In this document: one piece after another, positions 25,420 through 36,763 of the stretch
Numbering within the stretch: the first letter of the stretch is position 1
Layout of the letters: each line of letters opens with the position of its first letter
Assembly: GCA_016081115.2 (NCBI GenBank)
Contig: CM071928.1
Coordinates: forward strand, 55,435,950 to 55,499,949
Reading direction: 5' to 3'
DNA: 64,000 nt
Source of the DNA: Rehmannia glutinosa
Taxonomy: Eukaryota > Streptophyta > Magnoliopsida > Lamiales > Orobanchaceae
The notes under the pieces: model-generated
Seen by the model: the letters and a program-made list of their open reading frames with translations, nothing else
Databases searched by the model: none
What the model was told of the DNA's origin: nothing
Position numbers and translations under genes: made by a program

Positions 25420-25670
25420 TAAACGGACCAGAACTGAAGGGTAGGTTGCCAGGTGGCGAATCGAGGAAAACGGATCGAGTCAAGGTGTAGGTTCTTTGGT
25501 GACCGAATCGAAGGGTAGGTTGCCGATGTCCTAATCGAGGTAAAATAGACTGAAATCAAGGTGTAGGTTCTTTGGTGGACTAGAATCAAGGGTAAGTTGC
25601 CAGTGGCGGAATCGAGGTAAACAGATCGAATCAAGGTGTAGGTTCTTTGGGTGGCCGAATCGAGAGGTTT
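25420..25670 (+). repeat. Tandem repeats of about 90 bp in the Cassandra internal region
   Basis: Three imperfect units, each with GGGTAGGTTGCC-like and AAGGTGTAGGTTCTTTGG blocks. They are non-coding and fill most of the 459 bp internal domain. Confidence 0.8.
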
Positions 25671-25779
25671 GCGTGACGCGACGCTTGAAAAGAAGTTAGG
25701 CGTTAGAACCGAGGAAGTTTAGGCGGCAATGAGGTTGCCAAGACCGAGCGAGATATCTTGCAGTCTTTGGGAGGGGGAT

Positions 25780-26117
25780 TGTTGGGATTTGGTCCAGCAT
25801 CCTGCCTGCAATGGGCTTTAAAAAGAGGCGCGAGGCGCGGCCCGCGATTCGAACTCGTGAGCGCTGGATTGCATAGTTAAAGGATAGCTTAAATGATATG
25901 ATTTGGACTACCTATACCAACAGATGCATCTTCTTTTCTGGTGCCCATTACATAGAAACTCTAAGGTTAAGCGTGCTTGGCCTGGAGTAGACATGGGATG
26001 GGTGACCCCCTGGGAAGTTTTCCAGGGTGCGCATGAGTGAGGACAAAGTGAGCTAGAAAAGACTCGTGTTGGTTTGTGGGGACAGTCGTCAATCCGAATA
26101 GCGCTAGAGGTCCAACA
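25780..26117 (+). repeat. Cassandra 3' LTR
   Basis: Preceded by the purine tract GGGAGGGGGA and followed by TGGAG, the right target duplication (26118-26122). Confidence 0.95.
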
Positions 26118-26122
26118 TGGAG

Positions 26123-27075
26123 GTTTTGTAGTATATAACGATGCTTCGAAGAATGGCTTGGGATACGTATTGATGTAAAATTCTAAAGTGATTGCATATG
26201 CATCTAGACAATTGAAGGACTATGAAAAGAATTACCCTACACATGATCTAGAACTTGCTACAGTGGTTTTTACTCTTAAAATATGGAGACATTACCTATA
26301 CGGAGAGCGATGTGAGATATACACAGATCACAAGAGTTTAAAATACTTTTTCACGCAAAAGGAATTAAATATGGGACAACGACGGTGGTTGGAGCTAGTG
26401 AAAGATTATGATTGTTTGATAAGTTACCACCCCGGTAAAGCCAATGTTGTAGAAGATGCGTTGAGCCGGAAGTCAAGACAAAGCAATGCAATTGCGATTC
26501 ACATTCTGAAACCAGAGTTAATGGATCTCCAGAAAATGAATGTAGAGATTGTATCACTGGGGTCCATTGAAGCTAAGTTGGCAGCATTAATACTCCGACC
26601 TACGCTACTTGATCGAATTCAACAGAAACAACTAGGTGATGATTTCTATGTTAAAGTGAAGAAAAATAATACTTTGGTAGTGTCTTCTGATTTCAAGATA
26701 TCTGATAATGGTGTACTGCGATTTAAAGAACGATTATACGTACCTAATATAGATAATCTCCGAGAGAATGTTCTAGCAAAAGCACATTCAGCGCCATATT
26801 CTGTACATCCAGGAGCTACTAAGATGAACAGAGATTTGAAGATGCATTACTGGTGGCCAGGTATGAAAGGGGATATCGCGCAATACGTGGAACAATGTTT
26901 AATTTGTCATCAGATAAAGGCAGAACACATAAGGCCAGCTGGAACGTTGCAACCTCTGCCTATTCCGAAATGGAAATGGGAAAAAATCACCATGGATTTT
27001 GTGACAGGTTTGCCTAAAACTGTCAAGGGACACGATGTTATTTGGGTGATCAAAGATAGATTAACCAAACTTTAG
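26123..27075 (+). pseudogene. Gypsy RNase H and N-terminal integrase
   Basis: Resumes at GGFVVYNDASKNGLGYVLM with an RNase H catalytic Asp, then a stop at TAA (26175). The frame then runs open with QLKDYEKNYPTHDLELATVV, YTDHKSLKYFFTQKELNMGQ and a tether region (YHPGKANVVEDALSRK). The integrase HHCC zinc finger is seen as VHPGATKMNRD...CLICHQIK, then DFVTGLPKTVKGHD. Directly after KDRLTK the sequence jumps, and about 70 codons of the catalytic core are missing. That removes at least one of the three DDE residues. Confidence 0.93.
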
Positions 27076-27802
27076 AAGATATGCTTAGACCATGTGTTCT
27101 GGATTTTCAAGGACAATGGAGTAAATATCTATCTTTGTTAGAATCTCGTACAACAACAGCTATCAAGCCACAATCGGAATGGCTCCCTATGAAGCACTAT
27201 ACGGTAGAAAATGCAGATCACCGGTTCATTGGGACGAGGTCGGCGAAAGAAAGTTTTTAGGCCCAGACATGGTGCGAGAAATGACAGAGGTTGTGACAAA
27301 AATTCGACAGAGGATGGGAACTGCTCAGAGCCGACAGAAAAGTTACTCAGATCAAAGAAGAAGAATGTTAGAATTTTCAGTAGGGGATCAAGTATTTCTT
27401 AAGGTGGTGCCAATGAAAAGGGTGATGCGATTTGGAAATAAAGGAAAGCTCAGTCCTAGATACATTGGCCCGTCCCACATCACAGAAAGAATTAGTGATG
27501 TTGCCTATAGACTTGACCTGCCAGCATCAATGTCTCAAATAGATGACATATTTCACGTTTCTATGTTGAGAAAATACGTTTCAAATCCATCTCATATTTT
27601 GAAACACGAACCAGTAGAATTAAAAGCTGACTTGAGCTACGAAGAGGTGCCGGTGGAAATATTGTTACGAGAGGTAAAGAAACTAAGGAATAAAGAAATC
27701 CCTTTAGTTAAAGTACTCTGGAGAAATCAATCAGTAGAAGAAGCTACGTGGGAAAGAGAAGATGAGATGAGAGCTAATATCTTGACTTATTTCGGTAAGT
27801 AA
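27076..27802 (+). pseudogene. Gypsy integrase C-terminal part with chromodomain-like tail
   Basis: Out of frame at first (EDMLRPCVLDFQGQWSKYL, near 27080), then open from 27179 with MAPYEALYGRKCRSP, DQVFLKVVPMKRVMRFG, GKLSPRYIGP and LPASMSQIDDIFHVSMLRKY. The tail EVKKLRNKEIPLVKVLWRNQ...EEATWEREDEM matches plant chromovirus chromodomains, which bias integration to certain chromatin. It ends at 27802, 36 bp before the 3' LTR. Confidence 0.93.
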
Positions 27803-27825
27803 AATTTCGGGAACAAAAATTTATA

Positions 27826-27837
27826 AGAAGGGGAGGA
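27826..27837 (+). other. Gypsy polypurine tract
   Basis: AAGAAGGGGAGGA lies immediately before the 3' LTR start TGTAATACCC. Confidence 0.85.
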
Positions 27838-30447
27838 TGTAATACCCGAGTCTCGCACTGCTCACTGGCCAATATAGTTCATGCATTGCATGTTGGTTAT
27901 GTGTTATTTGCATAATCTGGTTATTTTATACGACATGCCTAGTTTTATGACTTTGGAACTCACTTATAGTGATTAATCATTGCATTACTAATTTAAGTAG
28001 TTAAAAAAAACTATTTAGTTGTCAGACTACTAGATGCTAGCTATTAAGTTACACGTGGTAGCTATTCAAAGAATTACAAGATCACACGTGGTAAATTTAG
28101 GGATGAAAGGTGGCAACAAGTGTATATCGGGAAAACCTAAAATGCGGACAAATTGATTTAACTAATTAATGTAATATATGATCGAGAATTTGATAGTAAA
28201 ATAATAATAGTAATAATAATAATAATAATAATAAATATTCATGCACTAATAAATATATATATATATATATAAATACATGCACGTAATTACTAAATACCTA
28301 CATATATATGATATGTTGTGCTGCTGTATATATATGTGTAAGAGGAACATATCCATATTTAATTAATATACATAAATAACCTATTAAGAGATAAAAGTGA
28401 TAGATTTAAAAAAAAAAGAAAAAAGGAAAATGGATATGTTATTCTTTACCAACATAGATTTACACACACACACAACAAATGCGAAAAGAGAAAGGAAAAT
28501 GGAGCATACAACGGGATCGAAACTGGTAAAATTCTTCAAATCTATCTTTTATTACTCTTAAATTCATAGTGAGGAAAGTATGATGATTTATTCACATGCA
28601 ATTTAGTTTGTAAAATGTATATATTGATATGTGTATAATGAAGAAGATCTTACTTCCATATAGTTATATATAATCTAGAATTAAATTATAAGATAAATTA
28701 TATATATTTTGCGTTAATATACAGAAAAGAGAAAGAAAGTAAATTAACTATCGTTTTTAGTTTTATTTGAGAAGATTGCTTTGGTTGATTGAGTTAGTGA
28801 CCAACTATATATTCAACTGATTATCATGGCTAGGTGTACTAAATTTGATTTATAAATTCTTATTGTTGCTTGAAAAAAAAATGGGGGGGTTTGGCTTGCA
28901 AAGTAATTAGAAATAAAATTTAATAGTCTGATTGTATTTTGAAGGCTTAGTATCAATTTTCTCTATATATCAAATATACTCTCATTTTTAATGCTTTGAG
29001 GCACAAGAATGGAAGGGGCTGGCGGAGTTATAAATAGATTAACAAAAATATATATATATATATATATATACAAGATTTACACATATATATATATATATGT
29101 ATGTGTATTACATATTTTAGATTTGTAACCAGACGTTTTTTAGGATTAGGCATATAAACTTACTTCTTGATTTCTAGCAACATAATACCTTTCATCCTTA
29201 CAGATCATCATATTTAAGGTAGAAAGTGACAACTAACGAATCAGTAAGTAAGGCACGACCATACGAGGTAAGTGAAAATCCATCTGCAACTACAATGCAT
29301 GAACATAGTATTTTTCCTGTCTCATTGATACTAAATGCGATTCTTGTATCTTGATGGATGTATTATGGAAATCTTGATGTCCATATGTTGTTGGGTTGAT
29401 ATTGGAATGTGATGATTGTCATTCCATTGAGCATGGTATTCACTAGCATTGTCGTGTGCATGCATAACATATGAGTATTGTTGAGACGAGGCATACACAA
29501 CATGATTTGTTTGAAAAGAAAACATGTTGGTTGGCCGCTACTAGTGCACTGAGGCCTGTGTGGCTTATGTATATGATGTTTCGGGTACCGCAAGTGGGAT
29601 GACTTTCCGGAGGATCGCAGGGGCAGGCATGAAGCGGACGTCTGGTGGTCACGGGAGGATGGTCCACTTAATAGTACCCTTACGATTGGTGCAGCGAGTG
29701 GGATGACTTATTGTGGATCACGGGTGCAGGCATGTGGCGGACATCTAGTGGTCACAAGAGAATGGGCCCTCGTCTGTGTCAATCTATTATTGGCCATGTG
29801 ATAATTGATATTGAGCTCTTTCCGGTGCATAGCAGGGGGCCAAGGGCCCATTAAAAGAAAAGAAATTTGGTTGAAATATTTTTATTCATGAACATGCATT
29901 CTTGAAAGGTGTCTTGGGTGCATTACTTTTGTACTTCATATAATCTCATTAACATGCATGATTTTTGCTTATTGAGCTTTAGCTCATGTAGTTCATGCAT
30001 TGTAGGTGAGCCTGGTGATGCTTGATTTTTGGCTTCTCGGACATGCTCTCGCGACTCCTACAAAGTTCACGAGGACAATGTACATGGATGACGACCTGTT
30101 GGGCTATGTTAATGGGTCACATTTCCCTTTTTGGACTAGTATTATATTTTGGTTTAGGGTTGTACCCTCTTTTGAAAACTCTATTGTAAATATGTACATT
30201 TGAATAGCTTGGTGATGTGGATTATGTGTTTGGTCATGTGGTTGTTTGTTGTGTTTAATAACAGGGTTAGTCACCTCTTTTGTTTATGGACATGGTTTGT
30301 CCTTATCTTATAATTAAAAAATGATTTTACTTGTTTGTTGTTACCATGTCACAGGAAAAAAAAATTTACACATTTTAAATAAAATTTGTGGTCGAGTTGT
30401 ACCATTTAGGTATATTTTCTAGTAATAGTAATAAGGTGGGTGTCACA
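27838..30447 (+). repeat. Gypsy 3' LTR
   Basis: Same ends as the 5' LTR, followed by CATAC. Relative to the 5' LTR it has an extra segment near 29643-29700, a partial repeat of the GGATGACTT...GGATCACGGG motif. It has shorter (TAA)n and (TA)n runs. No gene is present. Confidence 0.95.
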
Positions 30448-30452
30448 CATAC

Positions 30453-32997
30453 TTGTCTGGGTCCTGAGGGGTTAGTGATATAAGATGATCCAACTAACCT
30501 ATAGTCAAATGATTTGACTCTAAGAGGTTGCCATCTATCAGTGCCATAATCATAATGCACATTGGCAAATTTCTTGGGGATTTTAGGTTCATACAGCTTT
30601 CTCTTTTGTCTGTATGCATGTGTGTGTGTTTTAGCAATTTCTCTCTTGGGGTAGTTGTGATATTTCTGAGTGTGGTGCTTGGGTGCGTATGTGTACTGAT
30701 AATAGCTCTTTTGCCTTTGGAATGACCTTTGCTGAGGTTTAGGTCTTTGCCATTTTGGCTTGTATTCCATGGGTCTTTGCTAATGTTTCACATTATTCCA
30801 ATCAACATAGTTTGGATAGTTTCTACCATTCCCATCATATGTATTTCTTTAATGAAATTTCTGGGGTTTTTGGTCGCTCTGTTTGCTTTTCACAGAGTAT
30901 TTTTTTATTTTGGAGTTTGCTGAGGAACTCGGCTGGATTTCTTCTCAGCTGACCTCTCAGTATACTCAACTGGCTGTTTTCCTTTTCTTTTGTATCCAAT
31001 GCCAGTTTGTTTGTGATTGTGCTTTGGAGTGAATGCGGGTGCAACATTTGGTGTTTTGAGTTTTTGGGATGCTTCATTACTTGAAGATCATTTTTTCCAC
31101 AATCACTCTTGGAGTTTGACTATGCACAAAGGAATTAGGCAATCACATTTTTGAGATCTTTCTCCCTGTTTTCTATAGCAGCTGACTCTGCTGTGATCTT
31201 TGCATTTTCAACCTTCAGCTTAGTGTTCTCATCATCTATATGACTCAGAGTACTCAGCTCTTTAGTCAGCTGTGAGTTTTGGCTTTTAAGCTGGCTGTTT
31301 TCCCCATTTAGAATAGTGTGAGGATTTTATGTGTTTAAAATCTTTAATCATTTTGCCTAATGAATCATAAAGATCAGTAGGTGATGAAGTGTTGGTATCA
31401 CAATCACTATCACTTGAATCTAAATGAGATGAGTTAGAGTGTACCTCATCTTCTTGATCTAGTTGATCTTGTTCTTTGGCCATAAGGCAGATCATAGCCT
31501 CTTCCTCAGAATCACTTGAGTAGTCTGCTTCACTACTTTCTGAGTCTGGTGCTTCTTTGGACTTGACTATCTCAGCAGTCTCAGCAGCTAACATGGCTTT
31601 TCTCTTTTCCTATCTTCTTTCCCTAAAGACTTTTCTTTCTTTCTCATTCCTATACATGTTGACTAGTGGATAGGAAGAGTCAACTACAAAGTGTCCTGGT
31701 TGTCTGCAGTTCCAACACAGGTTCTCATCTCTCTGATCAGCTTTGTCTGCTCTTGGATTATCAGCTCTCTGATAGTCAACCCTTTGATGCTCAACTCTCT
31801 TGGGTGGCCTGTCTTCCCTTGATTTGGAAGGAGCTGAATGTCTCCTGGAGGTCTCACCCTTATTCCTTTTATAGTTCTTATTGAAGAACTTATTGAATCT
31901 TTTGACCATCAGGGCAATTTCCTCCGTGTCTATAGCTTCCTTTGGCTCAGCTCTATTTCCATCACTAGCCATCAATGCAGCTGTCTTGGGTACAATTGTC
32001 TCCTCCTGCTCTTTCCTTCTCAGCTCAAACTCATAGGCCTTGTTTGTTTATGTTTCCAAGGCCCGATTTCTAATTTCCAACTATTCGTAGAAATGGAATC
32101 ATGTTTGTTTCTAAAATTTCCAATGGAAATCATCATTTTCACTTTCCACTTTTCACATAAAACATCATCTCAAACCTATAATTTCAATTATCAACCCTAT
32201 ACACTACCCTACATCACTTATCAATTACTATTCTTATTTTTTAATCCAATTATATATGTGGGACCCTCCATTACCAACTTTATCTACTTAAAATATTATT
32301 ATATATATCTAATGGGACCCACTAGCCTACAATCTTACAAATATAATATTATATATTCAATTAAAATATTCAACCACTATCAATTTTTCAAATTATTATA
32401 TACATAAAATACTATTTCAAACTTTTTAACAAAACATAATCTCATTTCCAAACCTACATAAAACTCATTCTCATTCACTCATCCAAACATAATTCCAGTT
32501 TTCACACGAAAACCAATAAATTCTGAAAATTCATTTTCCAATACTAGAAACTAGAAATAGTCCATGTAAACATAACCATGCAAGGCCATAGGCTTTGAGG
32601 TCTAAGAATAGCTCATGGTTAGATGTTCTTGAGAGGTCCATTGAGTGTCTCAGGGCCATGACCTTCATATCCCATTCAGCTGGGAGGCTTCTTAAGATCT
32701 TCATACACATTTTCTTCTGTGTATATTCTTTCCCAAGAGCGGAAAGCTCATTTGTAACCTCAGTAAATCTGACATCCAGCTGATCCAGAGTTTTACCTTC
32801 AAAGAACAACTTTTCTCTCCTACAAACAACAAATGCTTCTTCTTACAACTCTTCACTTTGAGTATTTGCAATGGCCCATCCTCTATCACAAGCCACATTT
32901 CATCATGTAATGCAAATAGATGAGCCTGTATACGAATTTTCCAGTCATTAAATTCTTCAACAGTGAACATAGGAATGCATGTTAGATTTGCTTCCAT
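30453..32997 (-). pseudogene. Copia A gag
   Basis: Start codon at 32997-32995, protein beginning MEANLTCIPMFTVEEFNDW. On the minus strand the order is capsid (NELSALGKEYT, MCMKILRSLPAEWDMKVMAL), basic region (SRRHSAPSKSREDRPPKR) and a zinc knuckle CWNCRQPGHFVVDS, in which the last Cys is Ser. A Ser/Asp-rich stretch and a His/Tyr/Gln-rich tail (RQKSYYQYTYAPKHHTQ) follow. The frame is interrupted by the MITE-like insert (32036-32587), by an internal deletion near 32810 and by small frameshifts. It is cut at 30452 by the gypsy element. Confidence 0.9.
32036..32587. mobile_element. MITE-like non-autonomous DNA element in copia A gag
   Basis: A 552 bp AT-rich insert with imperfect terminal inverted repeats. 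The left end is GGCCTTGTTTGTTTATGTTT and the right end, reversed, is GGCCTTGCATGGTTATGTTT. It is flanked by ATA on both sides. CATAGGC is an alternative reading of the duplication. Excising it restores the gag sequence DLKAYEFELRR. It codes for nothing recognisable. Superfamily is uncertain; the terminal GGCCTTGTTTG and a 3 bp duplication suggest PIF/Harbinger, but hAT is not excluded. Confidence 0.8.
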
Positions 32998-33110
32998 GAT
33001 AATAACTTTGCTTAAAAGTGAGAGGCTTTGAAACAGAAGTGTTTAAAAACCTTTTTGAAAATATAGAGATCTAGTTCAGTAACCAGTGAGGAAGGCTCAA
33101 TGAACCAACC

Positions 33111-33122
33111 GCTCTAATACCA
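33111..33122 (-). other. Copia A primer-binding site
   Basis: Reads TGGTATTAGAGC on the minus strand, the Met-tRNA complement with one C-to-T change, two bases after the LTR. Confidence 0.9.
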
Positions 33123-33124
33123 TT

Positions 33125-34629
33125 TGTAGGTCCCAAGGGGTGTGAAGTAAGGTTTAGACGGGGGGGTTGAATAAACCTTACCAGATTTTTGATTTAGTCC
33201 TTTTAAAATTATTCAACAAAGTTGACTCAAACAGCTGTGTGCTTGATGGACAACTAAGTTGGCTTTTCAGCCAAGTTACCAACTCAACAGACTCGATAGA
33301 GCTGTTGATTGTATAACTCGGCTGCTCAAGCCAAATACTTAACTTAGCTGATTGGTTTTTAACAGCAGAAGACTAAACACCCTTTGTTTAGTTTTAAACT
33401 TATTTTTAACACTTGATTTTTAGCACTTAGTTATTTATCAGTTGGATAGCAAATATAATACTTAAAAGCCGATATAAAGTAAATATGCAGGAAATTAAGT
33501 TTGCCGAAAGTAAATGACATAAATATTTTATAGAGGTTCGAAGATGGGGTAATTCCTCTAATCCTCTCTTCTCTAACTCCTGGAGGAATCCACTATGTAA
33601 CGAATCAGTTTACAAAGCGGTGAACAGTTTGGAAACAACCTTGATCACACAGTTGGCTTCTCTTGCATCTCAGCTTCTTCACAGGGCAGCTGCCTTGCTA
33701 CTTCAGCTCACTTCTCAAGTTCTTGGATTTGATCATGAAGCCCTCCAACAAACTTGATAATGGTTTGACCTGGAACCTTTCTACAATCCTGACTTGGAAA
33801 GTAGACCCCTTTGGTTTCTTCAAAAGTTTCCGCTTCAACAGATTTGAAGTTGTTTTTCCTTCACAACTGTGTTAGACCGATTTCCTTCGAGTTTCAGGCT
33901 TAAGGAATTGCTTGAGTGTCTATGAGAATATTGCAGGTTAACTGCTTGAATATTGTTTGCTTGTTTGTGGTTCAGGTAACCTCTTCTCAATAACTTCCTC
34001 AGCCTTTTATAGTGCACATTTGAAATTTTGCCCATTGAAGAGATAGGCTAATTTCAAATGTCACTTTGTGTTTGTTGGCTTGTCTTGTCTGGGTCTGCAG
34101 TCCTTGATGTTGGCCTTTTCTCGTATTAAATGACTTCGCAGCATTGCAAGTGCCTGACACAAGGTGCAATATTTCCCATTGGTTCATTCCTTTTGCATAA
34201 TTTTGGGACTAACACTTTAGACCTGACACCTTTGACATATTACTATATTGAGTAATATTCTTGACTAGACTACTGTCTATATACCCCAGGTGACTTGAGT
34301 CAACTCCAATCATTGGATAACTCAACTGTCACTTCAACTTGAGACTTGGCTTCTTGAGTTGACTTGACTGACACTTCTTACAGTTGTTCCCCAGCTGACT
34401 CTCCTTCAGTCGAGTCCTTGACTTCCTTCATGGCATTACTCAGCTGACACACATCGGAGTCTTTACAAATTCGGCAGTTGACTTCTTGTATTCCTTAGCA
34501 TAGTTGACTTGACTCAGCTCTTCCAGTCCTATCTATTATAATACAAAATACAAGAAAAAATGGGGTGTCAACTTCCTAGTTTACGTTTTACATGGTATCA
34601 TCAAAATCTAAAAAATAAATTTCCTAACA
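33125..34629 (-). repeat. Copia A 5' LTR
   Basis: 1505 bp, starting TGTTAGGAAATTT at 34629 and ending CCTACA at 33125 on the minus strand. The TATA box CTATAAAAGGC is near 34013-34003. It matches the other family LTRs at its ends and promoter. The base next to 34629 begins copia D sequence. Confidence 0.93.
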
Positions 34630-35104
34630 CGACGTGCTCATTCAATACACCAGAGATATACAAGAGATACAAGAGAATTGAGAGAGTTTAGAGTCATTGA
34701 AGCACAAGGAACTTCACTGTGCTGGATGCGATCTCGAATGTGACTACATCTGAGATAACATTCAGACCTGCAGTTGTACTTTGTTAGCTTTTTCATCCAT
34801 AGATTTTTGTATTGAGCTAAACGAAATCCAATCACTTTTATTGTTGGATGAGTTTCATTACAAAGTTATATATTTACTATAGATATCAGTTTTCATTGTT
34901 TATCTACTAGTTCGTTTTAGTATTTGTTGTGTACGAAATCAAACGGTTTTACTAGTGGAAAGTTTTGCCCTATTGGCACATCTACAAGCTAGTTCGCTTG
35001 TAGATAATTTTTATATCCTGTGTCTTGTTTCTGTTTTCTAAATTCTGCTGCATGTGATTGCGAATATGGTCACATTTGCAATCACATCTATACTCTGCAA
35101 AACT
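34630..35104 (+). repeat. Probable LTR remnant of copia D
   Basis: 475 bp non-coding. I infer LTR identity because removing solo LTR C joins it to 36669-36704, which ends TTCTTTCA just before a Met-tRNA-like PBS. No second D LTR is present to confirm it. Confidence 0.55.
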
Positions 35105-36668
35105 TGTTTGGAAATTTATTATTAGATTTTTATGATACCATGTAAAACTTGGAATAGGAAGTTGGCACCCCATTTTTCTTGTATTTCTATTTTGTAATAG
35201 ATAGGACTACATGAGCTGAGTGAAGTTAGCTATGTCAAAGAATGCAAGAAGTCAACTGAATATTGAAGTGAAGACCCAGTTGTGTGTCAGCTGAGTGTGG
35301 TCAAGATGGAATGCACAGACTCGACTGAAGGAGATCCAGCTGAGGAACAACTGAGTAAAGGTTGAACAAGTGTTAGTCAAGTCAGTAAAGAGCCAAGTCT
35401 ACCAGTTGAACAAATAGTTGAGTCTTTCCTCAAAGAATGGAGCAGACTCAAGTCAAAGGGGTAAAGGTAGCTGTCAAGTCAAGTCGACTGACTTTGATCC
35501 GTTGCACGGAAGTCAAGGATATTATTCGATATAGTAATAAGTCCAAGTTGCTCTGTCTTAAAGTGTTTGGCCCAGAAATGTGCAAAATGAATAAGCCAAT
35601 GGGAAACACTGAAGCTTTGGTCAGGCCCTAAAAAGCTACAAAGTCATTTAATAAGAGAAAGGGCAACATCACAATGCTGCAAGTCAAGAAACGACAATCC
35701 AATGAACAAGAAAGTGTCATTTGAAAATAGCATATCTCTTCAACGGGAAAATTTTTAAATGAGCACTATAAAAGGCGGAGGAAACAAGAGAGAGAAGTAC
35801 GAATGACACACGAGAGATCAAACATTCTAAGCAACTAAAAGCAAGCAAAACCTGAAAATATTCTCAAGCTTATCAAGAAATTCCTCAAGCCTAAAAGTCG
35901 AAAAAACTTGATCCAACACACGCTGTGAAGGAAAGAATACTTCAACCAGTTGAAGAACAAAATTTTAAGAACAAAAGGGGTCTACTCTCCAAGTTTGAAG
36001 GAGTTGTAGTAAGGTTCAAAGTCGAACCAGAAGTTTCAAGCTCGTTGGAAGGCTGTGTGATCAATTCCAAGGGTTTGAAGAGAGCTGAAGTAGCCAGGAA
36101 GCTGTCTTGTGAAGAAGTTGAGTCGCAGGAGAAGCCAGCTGTGTGATCAAGGCTATCTCTAGACTGAGAACTACTTTGTAACCTCATCTATTACCTAGTG
36201 GATTCCTCCAGGAGTTGGAGAAGAGTGGATTAGAGGAATTACCCCATCCTCGAACCACTATAAAATTTACTTGTGTCATTTACTTACAACACTTTACTTT
36301 CGTGCATACATTTATATTTGCTGTTAAGTTAAATTGATAACCCTGCTGTTTAATAACATTGCTAAAAACAAGTGTTAAAAACGTGTTTAATATTAACAAG
36401 GGTGTTAAGTCTTCCGCTGTATAAAACCAAATCAACTAAAAGTTAAGTGTTAGCTGACGCAGTTAAGTTATACTATCAATAGATCAGTCGAGTTTGTTGA
36501 GTGGGTAACTTTGTTGAAGTAAGCCAACCTAGTTGTCCCCCAATGACTTAGTTGATTTGAGTAAACTCTGTTAAAATATTTTAAAAGGACTAAAAAGTGA
36601 AAAATTGGTAAGGTTTATTCAACCCTTCCCCCTTTCTAAACCTTACATCACACCCCTTGGGACCTACA
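35105..36668 (+). repeat. Solo LTR C of the Sirevirus-like family
   Basis: 1564 bp, TGTTTGGAAATTT to CCTACA, with the TATA box ACTATAAAAGGC near 35765. It has no PBS behind it. Instead, copia D sequence lies on both sides, with AAACT before and AAACC after as a near-perfect 5 bp target duplication. It is best read as the product of LTR-LTR recombination. The alternative is that it is the 5' LTR of E. Confidence 0.75.
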
Positions 36669-36706
36669 AAACCTTTGGTATTTATCCGTGCTATAATTCT
36701 TTCAAT

Positions 36707-36718
36707 TGGTATCTAGAG
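36707..36718 (+). other. Copia D primer-binding site
   Basis: TGGTATCTAGAG resembles the Met-tRNA complement TGGTATCAGAGC with a small change. It follows the LTR end by two bases. Confidence 0.7.
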
Positions 36719-36763
36719 CCGGCACTTGACGACACTAAGTGTTGATCCTGTGTGTTTGTTAGC

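Larger units (their letters stand above)
24983..26117 (+). mobile_element. Cassandra TRIM retrotransposon
   Basis: 1135 bp element with two 338 bp LTRs (24983-25320 and 25780-26117). Both start TGTTGGGATTTGG and end GAGGTCCAACA. It has a perfect Met-tRNA PBS, a purine-rich PPT and the target duplication TGGAG at both ends. It has no coding capacity. Each LTR holds a 5S rRNA-like segment, the known hallmark of Cassandra elements. It interrupts the gypsy pol between RT and RNase H. Excising it restores GTGGFVVYNDASKNGLGY. Confidence 0.95.
6140..30447 (+). mobile_element. Ty3/gypsy LTR retrotransposon with nested copia B and Cassandra
   Basis: It has LTRs of 2576 bp (6140-8715) and 2610 bp (27838-30447), both starting TGTAATACC and ending GGTGTCACA. 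A Met-tRNA PBS, a purine-rich PPT and a CATAC TSD are present. The order PR-RT-RNase H-INT is that of Ty3/gypsy. The protein ends with a chromodomain-like tail (EIPLVKVLWRNQ), which suggests the Tekay/Del branch of chromoviruses. It is defective: gag frameshifts, an integrase core deletion and two insertions. Confidence 0.95.
1..34629 (-). mobile_element. Copia A: Sirevirus-like Ty1/copia element, split by a gypsy insertion
   Basis: Minus-strand copia element of the same family as B, E and H. Reading leftward, it has a 5' LTR (34629-33125), a PBS, gag (32997-30453), pol (6134-4501) and an env-like ORF (3940 down to the left edge). Its 3' LTR lies outside the window. The interval 6140-30447 is a later gypsy insertion flanked by CATAC on both sides. 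Joining 6139 to 30453 restores the gag end exactly as in E and H. A pol deletion and a tandem duplication make it non-autonomous. Confidence 0.9.

Noticed and set aside
31838..32407. 189-codon plus-strand reading frame
   Set aside because: It runs antisense to copia A gag and into the AT-rich MITE-like insert. Its amino-acid composition reflects base bias only.
35105..36668. LTR C as the 5' LTR of copia E
   Set aside because: No family PBS follows it. D sequence lies on both sides with a near-perfect 5 bp duplication. A solo LTR is simpler, though not certain.
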